Source: Rugamonas sp. A1-17
Lineage (GTDB): Bacteria; Pseudomonadota; Gammaproteobacteria; Burkholderiales; Burkholderiaceae_D
DNA: 38,633 nucleotides
Direction: 5' to 3'
NCBI GenBank assembly: GCA_025548565.1
Contig: JAJLPB010000026.1
Location: 1 to 38,633, forward strand
Positions 31,762-38,633 of this stretch are shown here, piece by piece. The position numbers were made by a program, and so were the translations under genes. The notes under the pieces are model-generated. The model worked only from the letters and a program-made list of their open reading frames with translations. It was not told the origin of the DNA and searched no databases. Position 1 is the stretch's first letter, and each line of letters opens with the position of its first letter.

Positions 31762-33117
31762 TCAATTCGCTCCCGCAGCGGGAGCGAATGGACCGATAGC
31801 CTTCACATGGCGAGCCGCGACGCCTTTGAAGTCCTCCGATATACGAGGATCATTGACCACGTCCTCCCAAAATTGAAGCGCCATGTCATAACACTTCGAC
31901 AGATGCCTCAACTCCACGCGGCCCATATAGACCGGAAGCCACTCCCGCTCAATAATCTCACCGTGGGCATTGGGCCGATATAGCATTGGAAGCATGTCAT
32001 ATGCTGCCAGCAATCGGTGCTTGCGCTCAAAAGTCCATGAGACCGCGATATTGCCATGATGCTTGTCCGTGTTGCCGATGAGTGATCCGAAAAGGTCCAG
32101 TATCTCGACGGTCAGAATGTCTTTTCCAGACAGCTCTCCGAGGCGGCCAAGCTCACGGGCGACAGCTGTCCAGTTCTGATCCATCATCCCCAGATCCCCA
32201 TCCAATGCGGAGAAAGTGGCCATCGGAAGCCGTCCTCTCAACCCGACTCGATCAAACCGGACAACCTCTAGAAAAACACGGGACTCCGATTCAAGAATCG
32301 CGGTTTTAGCTGCGGCGATATCGTTGCGAGCGAGAACTTGTAAGGCCAAATGCTCACATATGAGCAAGTCTCCCCAACGTCTCCCGGACGGAGTATTCAC
32401 TTGCGGAGAGAATTTAACGATGACGTGTTCAACCCCGTCATCTTCACGACGGATCACGGCAGTGAACTTTGGCTGCTCGCCACCTGCGGATGAACCCGGA
32501 GGCTCGCCTTGCATGGCGCTTTCTGCCATCCCGGGGTAGCGCACAGCGCGCTCCTCAGCAGGTATAGCTTGCCTCTCCTGCACGGAGAAAGACTCAATAC
32601 ACCTGGCACAGGACTCATTGCCGAGAATGAGATCGCCCGCAGCATGTTCGCTGCGCCGGGAAATGTATTTCAATACCTGCTCATCGGACCAGTACAAGAT
32701 GTTGTCTGGCAAATCCAGGTCCCGGTTTCTTCCCGGCTCCGTACGCCCTAAAAAGCCTTGAGGACGGAGATCCCGGGTGAAAAATGGCATGCCCTTAAAC
32801 ACGTCATAGCCGGTCCCCTCCAGAGGGATCGTGGCATAAAATTCGCCTTGAAGAACATCCAGGTATCCAATGGGTCCAAGCCCACCCTCTTCAGAAACAC
32901 GAAACACAGGAATAGGCACATCGACTCCCTGGACGTGACGCCTCAGCGCATACTGTCGCGCCTTGCCCGCGCCCAACACCACCCCGTCTCGTACGGTTGC
33001 CCATAAACGTGAGAACGTAGGCTGACTGATGCCCAGTTCTCTCAGAATGGATGGCGTTTTTGCAGGGCCGGCCTTGAGAAAATGTCGCAATTTTTCAATA
33101 TTTTGCGTTTTAGCCAC
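31762..33117 (-). CDS. yjjJ: HipA-family kinase toxin of the YjjJ/HipH type
   Basis: The 451-residue protein has a winged-helix N-terminal region (residues about 1-60, TPSILRELGISQPTFSRLWA) rather than a separate HipB, which is the YjjJ/HipH layout. The HipA kinase core follows: glycine-rich loop SSAGGEQPKF (209-218), Lys235 in VIVKFSP, catalytic Asp351 and Asn356 in IGNTDKHHGN, and metal-binding Asp374 in AAYDMLP. HipA kinases phosphorylate tRNA synthetases or other targets and slow growth; the target here is not known. Base composition is much lower in GC than the genome, pointing to transfer. Repeated TGAATAG motifs lie in its promoter. No antitoxin gene adjoins it. Confidence 0.88.
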   Translation of the reverse strand: MAKTQNIEKLRHFLKAGPAKTPSILRELGISQPTFSRLWATVRDGVVLGAGKARQYALRRHVQGVDVPIPVFRVSEEGGLGPIGYLDVLQGEFYATIPLEGTGYDVFKGMPFFTRDLRPQGFLGRTEPGRNRDLDLPDNILYWSDEQVLKYISRRSEHAAGDLILGNESCARCIESFSVQERQAIPAEERAVRYPGMAESAMQGEPPGSSAGGEQPKFTAVIRREDDGVEHVIVKFSPQVNTPSGRRWGDLLICEHLALQVLARNDIAAAKTAILESESRVFLEVVRFDRVGLRGRLPMATFSALDGDLGMMDQNWTAVARELGRLGELSGKDILTVEILDLFGSLIGNTDKHHGNIAVSWTFERKHRLLAAYDMLPMLYRPNAHGEIIEREWLPVYMGRVELRHLSKCYDMALQFWEDVVNDPRISEDFKGVAARHVKAIGPFAPAAGAN

Positions 33118-33593
33118 GATATTTCCAACATTCGATGAATAGAAAAATCCTGCTGCTCTCCATAGAGGGATATTTCTTTTCTGAATGCTAAAATGAATAG
33201 TATTTTGAATAGAATTATCGTATCACATAAGTGAAGGGCCGCACTCCACCATGCTGCAACAGACTGGTGTCTGCGGTCGGAAGTTACCGAGCCCGCTTAT
33301 ACCGAGTGCCAATCCGCCCGCGCCATCGACCCATACGGATTCCAGCCTCCAGCCTCAAGACAGTCGAGGGAGGGTCAAACCTAGTGGTTCAGTTCTAGCC
33401 CACGAAACACTCAGAGCAAATCTCGAAGCCACTTTTTCGCTGAGGGAAAAATTCAATTTCAGCTGGCGACGTTTCTCGGAAGTCAGAAAATTTGCAAAAT
33501 GCGCCCTTGGGCAACGTGGATGCAAGTTCTGGAAAACTCGAGGATACCCAAAAGCGCGGCCTTTCCAACTACTGCATATTTAAGGAAATTGCC
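33118..33593. other. Divergent gap between the HipA-family gene and the glutathione transferase gene
   Basis: The 476-bp gap has an AT-rich left part (33118-33235, with the TGAATAG repeats) that should hold the hipH promoter, and a right part of mixed composition that should hold the transferase promoter. The open frames inside it (for example 33251-33583) show no family features and no codon bias. I see no RNA gene. Confidence 0.4.
33136..33212 (-). promoter_or_regulatory. TGAATAG repeats in the hipH promoter region
   Basis: TGAATAG occurs at 33136-33142, 33194-33200 and 33206-33212, the last two 12 bp apart, in the AT-rich stretch directly upstream of the HipA-family gene. The spacing is close to one DNA turn. 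They may be operator half-sites for the protein's own winged-helix domain; this is inference. Confidence 0.35.
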
Positions 33594-34175
33594 ATGACTA
33601 GCCTAGCCAAGCCAGTGCGCCCAATCCGCTTGTATCGCTCCGGTCTATCTGGCCACGCTTACAGTATCGAGTTGTTTCTTTCACTCCTCTTCCTCCCGTT
33701 GGAGGTGATTGACGGCGGCTTGGCCAACGGTCAGCAGCGGACTCCCGAGTATCCTCCGAAGAATCCTTCTGGCCAAGTGCCAGCTATCGACGACAGCGGA
33801 TTTGTTCTTCACGACTCCAACGCAATCGTCGCCTACCTCGCGCGCACCTACGGCGAAGGGCACTGGATGCCTACGGACACCGCGAGCGAAGCCAAAATTC
33901 AACATTGGCTCACTGTGCTTGGTCTTTCACTCGACCATGTGCGAACCAAGGCCATCTCAAAGACGCTGTTCGACGTTCTCGAGCCACGGTTTGCAGCCTG
34001 TGACTTCGCGTTGGGTGGCCAGGCCACCGTCGCCGACGTAGCGGCATATACGTACGTCGCCCACGTTCCAGAAGGCGACATCGACATGGCCCCGTACCCC
34101 GCGATCCGGGGATGGTTGACGCGTATCGAGACTCTGCCTGGATTTGTGCCAATCCAGAAGCAGGAACAATCATGA
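33594..34175 (+). CDS. Glutathione S-transferase family protein
   Basis: The 193-residue protein starts MTSLAKPVRPIRLYRSGLSG with AAGGAA six bases upstream. The thioredoxin-like N-terminal domain has NPSGQVPAIDDSGFVLHDSN (cis-Pro of VPA and the Ser of DSN, which bind glutathione), then AIVAYLARTY; the helical C-terminal domain has GGQATVADVAAYTYV. It joins glutathione to electrophiles or reduces them. The stop overlaps the next gene's start by four bases, so the two act together. Codon use is less GC-rich than the left part of the window. Confidence 0.92.
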   Translation: MTSLAKPVRPIRLYRSGLSGHAYSIELFLSLLFLPLEVIDGGLANGQQRTPEYPPKNPSGQVPAIDDSGFVLHDSNAIVAYLARTYGEGHWMPTDTASEAKIQHWLTVLGLSLDHVRTKAISKTLFDVLEPRFAACDFALGGQATVADVAAYTYVAHVPEGDIDMAPYPAIRGWLTRIETLPGFVPIQKQEQS

Positions 34176-36256
34176 ATACCTTGCCGCCAATTTTATCGCA
34201 CGACAAGCTCCCGTTTCACGCCGGCGAACTCGCAATTCAAGAGAAGGCTGGGACGCTGGTTGAAGCCGCCTCGGTTGGCCAACGTATTATTCGTGACCAT
34301 TTGCCGGGACAACATCGCATCTTCTTTAATCAGCTTCCGTTCCTCCTGGTCGGGAGTGTGGACGACAGCGGACAGCCATGGGCCTCAGTGTTGGTCGGAC
34401 TTCCAGGCTTCATGAATTCCCCCGACGCTCATACTCTCCGGGTAAATGCACGGCCGCTACCAGGTGATAAGCTCGGTGCGAACATTTTGAACGGGTCCCG
34501 CATCGGCATGCTCGGCATCGAGCTTCCAACCCGTCGTCGGAGTCGCCTAAATGCGACCGTCACCAGTGCCGATGACTACGGATTTACCGCTCATGTGGAC
34601 CAAAGTTTTGGCAACTGTCCACAGTACATCCAAACTCGCGAGCCACAGTCTGTCAAGCTATCAGGGCCGGCTGAGGTCCAGGAGTACGAAATCCTGACAC
34701 CAGCTGATCGGGCACTCATTGAGTCCGCCGATACGATGTTCATTGCGAGTAACGCGGTTGCGTCTTCCGATACTCCGAACGCGTCTACTGCCGGTGCCGA
34801 CATCTCTCACCGTGGTGGGCAATCTGGCTTCATCCGCGTTGAGGACGGACACACCATACTTTTGCCCGACTTCGCGGGCAATAAGCTATACCAGACGCTC
34901 GGGAACCTGCATCTGGACCCTCGCGCCGGCTTGCTCTTCATCGACTTCGAGACTGGCGACTATCTTCAAGTTTGCTGCACCACCAGTTTGGTCTGGGATG
35001 GCCCGGAGGTCGAGGCATTCGTCGGCGCTGAACGTTTGCTTCGCTTAAAGGTGGTGAGCGTGCGGCGCCTCGTGAACTCACTTCCGATTCGTTGGTCGGA
35101 GCCTACCTACTGGCCTCAGATTGAGACGACGGGGACCTGGCAGCAGGCCGATTCCGCTATCGAGCTCAAACGCAAAGCAGACAAATGGAGGCCGTACCGC
35201 ATTGCAGAGACGTGCGATGAGAGCGCGAGCATCCGAACCTTCTTCCTCGAAGCGGAGGATGGCTTCGGAGTGCCCTCTTACGTCCCAGGCCAATTTTTGC
35301 CGATCCGGCTACCAGCATCCGCGGGAGGGCTTCAGAGGGTTTATACACTGTCCGCAGCACCAAAAGGAAATCGGTTGCAGATATCCGTCAAACGGCAAGG
35401 GGCGGCTTCTTCTTGGCTACACGAACAAAACGTAGGCGCGGTCATTCAAGCTAAGGGCCCGCGAGGAGAGTTCACCTTTGATAGGACACGTAACCGTTCG
35501 GCGGTCATGCTTTCCGCTGGCGTGGGCATCACACCGATGATTGCCATGCTCGATGGATTGCTCCCCAAAGATGGTAAAAACGTTCATAAGCACCCGATTT
35601 ACTTCGTCCATGGCGCGCGGAATGAACGCGAACAGGCTTTTGCTGAAGAACTGGTGAACAAGCGTGTAAATCATCGCAACCTCGTTGTCCATCTTGTGCA
35701 CAGTCGAGCTGAAGAAGCCTTAGCCGAACCTGGCCTGGCAAAGCCATACAACAGCCGGGTGTCGATCGACCTGCTCAAGGAAATCCTGCCGTTCGATGAT
35801 TACGACTTTTATTTGTGCGGCCCGCAGGGATTCATGCAGGAGCTGTATGACGGCCTGCGAGAGCTCGATGTCCGGGATTCGAGTATCCACTTCGAAGACT
35901 TTGGTGGTGAAAAGCCAATGCGCCGTAGCCTGGATGCCGACGCACCTGCTGCAAAGATTGAGTTGGTCGACTTCGTCACCGCGAGCCCTGCGCACGTTGA
36001 ACTCAGGGCCTCCTCGAAGGAGGTGACATGGAAGCCAGAAGATGGAACGCTCCTGGAGCTGGCCGAAGCGAACGGCCTGGCGCCATTGTCCGGGTGCCGG
36101 AGCGGTAATTGCGGAACTTGTGCGACCAAAGTGCTATCCGGAAGTTCGGGGTACGTTTCGCCTCCAAGTGCTCAATGTGCCCCGGGGCGTGTACTCACCT
36201 GCATCAGCATCCCGCTACCATCTGAGGACGGCGCTCCGTTGGTATTGGACCTTTGA
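34172..36256 (+). CDS. PNPOx-like, flavin reductase and [2Fe-2S] ferredoxin fusion protein
   Basis: The 694-residue protein has three parts. Residues about 40-330 are a pyridoxamine-5-phosphate-oxidase-like flavin-binding split barrel (FLLVGSVDDSGQPWASVLVG, and HTILLPDFAGNKLYQTLGNL). Residues about 340-580 are a ferredoxin-NADP reductase-type module (YVPGQFLPIRL, RVYTLSAAP, MLSAGVGITPMIAML, FYLCGPQGFM). Residues about 605-694 are a plant-type ferredoxin with the cluster ligands Cys642, Cys647, Cys650 and Cys677 (CRSGNCGTC and LTC). It should pass electrons from NAD(P)H through flavin to the iron-sulfur centre and then to a substrate at the PNPOx-like site. It is coupled to the glutathione transferase gene by an ATGA overlap. 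The true substrate is unknown. Confidence 0.93.
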   Translation: MNTLPPILSHDKLPFHAGELAIQEKAGTLVEAASVGQRIIRDHLPGQHRIFFNQLPFLLVGSVDDSGQPWASVLVGLPGFMNSPDAHTLRVNARPLPGDKLGANILNGSRIGMLGIELPTRRRSRLNATVTSADDYGFTAHVDQSFGNCPQYIQTREPQSVKLSGPAEVQEYEILTPADRALIESADTMFIASNAVASSDTPNASTAGADISHRGGQSGFIRVEDGHTILLPDFAGNKLYQTLGNLHLDPRAGLLFIDFETGDYLQVCCTTSLVWDGPEVEAFVGAERLLRLKVVSVRRLVNSLPIRWSEPTYWPQIETTGTWQQADSAIELKRKADKWRPYRIAETCDESASIRTFFLEAEDGFGVPSYVPGQFLPIRLPASAGGLQRVYTLSAAPKGNRLQISVKRQGAASSWLHEQNVGAVIQAKGPRGEFTFDRTRNRSAVMLSAGVGITPMIAMLDGLLPKDGKNVHKHPIYFVHGARNEREQAFAEELVNKRVNHRNLVVHLVHSRAEEALAEPGLAKPYNSRVSIDLLKEILPFDDYDFYLCGPQGFMQELYDGLRELDVRDSSIHFEDFGGEKPMRRSLDADAPAAKIELVDFVTASPAHVELRASSKEVTWKPEDGTLLELAEANGLAPLSGCRSGNCGTCATKVLSGSSGYVSPPSAQCAPGRVLTCISIPLPSEDGAPLVLDL

Positions 36257-36261
36257 GTTAA

Positions 36262-37203
36262 TTAGTTGCGGAGAAACGGGTGAGCGCGCAAACGCTCAGA
36301 CGCAATGTCGATGAAAGCGCGAACTTTTGAAGATCGGTGGCGTCCTTCGCGATGAACCAAGTGGACCGGCCATGGTTCCTCCTCAAAGTCTTCCAGGAGG
36401 AGCTTTAGCTGGCCGTTTTCGATAGCCTGTGCGGTCTGGTACGACAATAAGCGGGTCACGCCAAGGCCAGCTATCGCGGCATCCAGGGCAGCATCGTTTG
36501 TGCTGACCACCAATCGCGGCTTCATTCGAACACTCGTATTCTCTCCGCGGTCGCGGAACTGCCATTCGACACGTGGTGTGGTTGCGCTGGATGCGACCAT
36601 CGTATGGCGCAGTAGATCTGTGGGGTGAGCCGGTGTTCCATGTGTATCCAAATAGGACGGTGAAGCGCACAACACGCGTCGTATCTGCCCTACTTTGACC
36701 GCTCGAAGCGTCGAGTCAGGAAGGTGGCCAATGCGGACCGCGACGTCCAATCCTTCGTCAACGAGGTTCACGACGCGATCGACGAACTGCGCATTGACCT
36801 CCACATCTGGGTGGCGCTTCATGTATTCGAGAACACAGGGAAGCACGAAGTACCGGCCAAACAGGACTGGCGCCGTCAACATCAACTGCCCTCTCGGTTC
36901 AGCGTTGATGCCACTGGCTGTTTCATTTGCTTCGATAATGCTGGCCAAAATGGCGCGTGAGTCTTCCAAATACTGTTGACCCGCGTCGGTCAAACGCACG
37001 TTTCGCGTTGTCCGAAGCAGCAACGGAACTCCAAGTTGCTCTTCCAGGGCAACAACGGCACGGGTGACGGCGGCTGGTGACAGATCCAGTTTGCGCGCAG
37101 CAGCCGACAAGCCGCCTTCCTCGCTAACTGCAACAAACACCTGCATCAAATGAACCTGGTCGATGAGCTTTCTCCCTGCGAAATAAGCAACTTCGGGCAG
37201 CAC
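36262..37203 (-). CDS. LysR-family transcriptional regulator
   Basis: The 313-residue protein has the LysR winged HTH (LSAAARKLDLSPAAVTRAVV, about residues 31-50) and the periplasmic-binding-like effector domain (PRGQLMLTAPVLFGRYFVLP onward). The true start may be one of the Met codons downstream (MQVFVAVSEE is the usual start region). It converges on the fusion-protein gene, with only 5 bp between stops, so it does not have the classic divergent layout, but is the nearest regulator candidate for the transferase-reductase pair. Confidence 0.92.
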   Translation of the reverse strand: MLPEVAYFAGRKLIDQVHLMQVFVAVSEEGGLSAAARKLDLSPAAVTRAVVALEEQLGVPLLLRTTRNVRLTDAGQQYLEDSRAILASIIEANETASGINAEPRGQLMLTAPVLFGRYFVLPCVLEYMKRHPDVEVNAQFVDRVVNLVDEGLDVAVRIGHLPDSTLRAVKVGQIRRVLCASPSYLDTHGTPAHPTDLLRHTMVASSATTPRVEWQFRDRGENTSVRMKPRLVVSTNDAALDAAIAGLGVTRLLSYQTAQAIENGQLKLLLEDFEEEPWPVHLVHREGRHRSSKVRAFIDIASERLRAHPFLRN

Positions 37204-37305
37204 TGATTCCGCCCAATCCCATTATTGACGAAAATTTTCTCATCGACAATCAGGTCAAAAGCACCAGTTGCGCCATACGGCTTCCCAACTACTCAGTGGA
37301 TTCCA

Positions 37306-38187
37306 TCACTCGTACGTACGCTTGCACAACTGAGTGAAAGCCAAAGCTGCAGCAGATTGATAGGCGCCTCGGCGATGAAGTAACGCGGCCGTGCGCGGCT
37401 CCGGCGCCGGCGAGATGGCGATGTTGCGTAGGTCTGCATGCTGTTCACCGATTGCTTCCGGGAGAATGGTCACGACGTTACTGCGCCTGACCACTTCAAT
37501 CAATGCACTGATGGTATTTGCTTCAATCGCGATGGCCGGTGTAACGGATTGGGACCGCAAATAGTCATCGACGTGACTTCGAGTGGCGAAGTCTGGGCTA
37601 AGAACGCCAATCCGCTCTGATGCCAGCATCGGCGGGGTGATGCCTCGCTTACGAGCCGCAAATGGATGATTGATACCCACCACCACACTCAATCGCTCCA
37701 CCAGCAACGAGTCGCACTCGATGTCGTCAGCAGGGCGAGAGACGTTGAACGCGATGCCCAGCTCCACTTCATCGGCTGCCACGGCTGCAGCAATCGTATC
37801 AAGGGACATTTCTTTCAGCCGAACGGTGATGCCGGGATACTTCGCTTGGAACGCCGCAAGCAACGGCCCGACTAAATATGCCGTGAAGGTTGGAGTTGTC
37901 GCCAACCGCAGCTCACCACGCTCCAGGTCCTGCACATCGTGTATAGCTCGTCGTCCCGATTCCAGTTCACGAAGCGCTCTACGCGCATGTTCGATATAGG
38001 CGCTCCCAGCATCGGTCACCTTCACAGTACGGCCGCTTCGGTCCAGGAGCGCTACACCCAACGTTTCCTCAAGTTGAATAATCTGCTGGGACAGAGTCGG
38101 CTGCGATACGTGCAGCGCTTCAGCAGCACGGGTGAAATTCCCGTGTTCAGCGACCGCAAGCAAATAGCGAATATGACGTAGTTGCAT
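37306..38187 (-). CDS. cynR: CynR-type LysR regulator of cyanate utilisation
   Basis: The 293-residue protein starts MQLRHIRYLLAVAEHGNFTR and has an HTH with ALHVSQPTLSQQIIQLEETL, which closely follows E. coli CynR. The effector domain is complete. It is divergent from cynS, the usual CynR arrangement, with the repeat operators in the shared gap. CynR activates cynS when cyanate is present and represses its own gene. The call rests on both sequence and context. Confidence 0.9.
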   Translation of the reverse strand: MQLRHIRYLLAVAEHGNFTRAAEALHVSQPTLSQQIIQLEETLGVALLDRSGRTVKVTDAGSAYIEHARRALRELESGRRAIHDVQDLERGELRLATTPTFTAYLVGPLLAAFQAKYPGITVRLKEMSLDTIAAAVAADEVELGIAFNVSRPADDIECDSLLVERLSVVVGINHPFAARKRGITPPMLASERIGVLSPDFATRSHVDDYLRSQSVTPAIAIEANTISALIEVVRRSNVVTILPEAIGEQHADLRNIAISPAPEPRTAALLHRRGAYQSAAALAFTQLCKRTYE

Positions 38188-38197
38188 GAAATGAACC

Positions 38198-38344
38198 TAT
38201 TGGCATTACCTATCGATCTATTTTAAACCACTATTCCTCACAATAATGCAAAGCGCCATTGCCCAATAGCGCCCAGAAAAGTCAGCGTACCTCGCTCGAG
38301 CACCTCATCCCCCTTCAGATGGATATGGTATTGGCATTACCTAT
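38198..38344. promoter_or_regulatory. Two 16-bp repeats in the cynR-cynS gap, putative CynR operators
   Basis: TATTGGCATTACCTAT occurs exactly twice, at 38198-38213 and 38329-38344, 131 bp apart. The second copy is part of GGTATTGGCATTACC, an interrupted dyad (GGTAnTGnCAnTACC) of the LysR-box type. The first copy starts 10 bases from the cynR start codon, fitting autorepression; the second is about 150 bp from cynS, fitting activation. The rest of this 304-bp gap (38188-38491) holds no gene. Confidence 0.65.
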
Positions 38345-38491
38345 AAATACCATTCAAAAGTAGTCTTGGACGTAATACCTAAAAACTCCGAAGATGACCT
38401 TACCGACACGGGAGACATTCAACCGAACCTCCGAGTCAGCAGGCAGCCCTAAGCCGCTTGATTTTTCCCCAGACCTGAAAGGATATTCACT

Positions 38492-38633
38492 ATGCTGCAA
38501 TCGAACGTAACCCAAGACGCACGCGTCGAACTGACCGCCCGTGTAATCGCTGCCAAGGCGATCAAGGATCTGAGCTTCGCTGAACTCGCAGAAGGCACTG
38601 GCCTGCGCGTGGCATATGTCACCGCAGCCCTGC
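38492..38633 (+). CDS. cynS: Cyanase, N-terminal part (runs off the right edge)
   Basis: Only 47 codons are in the window, beginning MLQSNVTQDARVELTARVIA with AAAGGA eight bases before the ATG. The following KAIKDLSFAELAEGTGL and RVAYVTAAL match the helical N-terminal DNA-binding-like domain of cyanase. Cyanase decomposes cyanate with bicarbonate to ammonia and CO2. The catalytic Arg, Glu and Ser lie in the C-terminal part beyond the window. The divergent CynR gene supports the call. Confidence 0.93.
   Translation, partial: MLQSNVTQDARVELTARVIAAKAIKDLSFAELAEGTGLRVAYVTAAL

Noticed and set aside
33251..33583. Open frame of 110 codons before the glutathione transferase gene
   Set aside because: No ribosome site, no domain, and amino-acid composition unlike real proteins; it more likely lies in the promoter and leader region.
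1..38633. tRNA or rRNA genes
   Set aside because: No cloverleaf-like or rRNA-like stretch was recognised by eye in any intergenic gap; a dedicated scan could still find one.

Overview
The window is GC-rich (by eye well over 65% in most genes) and reads as the chromosome of a betaproteobacterium, most likely Oxalobacteraceae (Massilia/Duganella/Janthinobacterium group). The basis is codon bias, a Gram-negative trimeric-type porin, many lipoproteins and periplasmic proteins, a CzcI-CzcCBA cluster, and an octapeptide-repeat protein of a kind common in that group. The genus is an inference. Two stretches, about 26.29-28.92 kb and 31.6-38.6 kb, are visibly lower in GC and carry toxin, IS and accessory metabolic genes; they look acquired.

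Layout. 1-6.1 kb: start of a long octad-repeat protein (minus strand, running off the left edge), an exported SAM-methyltransferase-like protein, a small membrane protein, a DJ-1/PfpI protein, and a two-gene unit encoding an unusual polysaccharide deacetylase-caspase-EF-hand-TPR fusion plus a small membrane protein. 6.1-9.8 kb: a 27-bp perfect inverted repeat that forms the 3' end of a MauG-like di-heme lipoprotein gene, then a divergent AcpA/phospholipase C-like phosphatase lipoprotein with a clear terminator. 9.8-10.6 kb: a small RAMA-like protein preceded by a striking AT-rich array of paired CTCTAA motifs, and a retropepsin-like gene remnant. 10.6-16.8 kb: a heavy-metal RND efflux operon czcI-czcC-czcB-czcA, followed by a decayed alpha/beta hydrolase. 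17.3-19.9 kb: a PAP2-type phosphatase lipoprotein fused to autotransporter-type strand repeats, and a coiled-coil membrane protein. 19.9-25.3 kb: a histidine kinase translationally coupled to a periplasmic solute-binding protein, a GlxA-type AraC regulator, a SLAC1/TehA-type channel and a DUF2783 protein. 25.3-28.9 kb: a frameshifted hypothetical gene, a ccdAB toxin-antitoxin pair, and an IS256-family element whose 8-bp target duplication shows that it split a small gene with a HEPN-like motif. 29.0-31.5 kb: a porin with two tandem paralogous solute-binding proteins. 31.7-38.6 kb: a HipA-family kinase of the YjjJ/HipH type, a glutathione S-transferase coupled to a PNPOx-flavin reductase-[2Fe-2S] fusion with a convergent LysR regulator, and cynR divergent from the start of cyanase (cynS).

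Working together: the Czc genes form a complete tripartite zinc/cobalt/cadmium exporter with its small accessory protein. The two exported phosphatase regions each carry a PHO-box-like direct repeat and may belong to a phosphate-starvation response. The kinase/solute-binding pair looks like a sensing unit. cynR/cynS is a standard cyanate-detoxification switch. The most unusual item is the deacetylase-caspase fusion with complete catalytic motifs for both enzymes and a canonical EF-hand loop.
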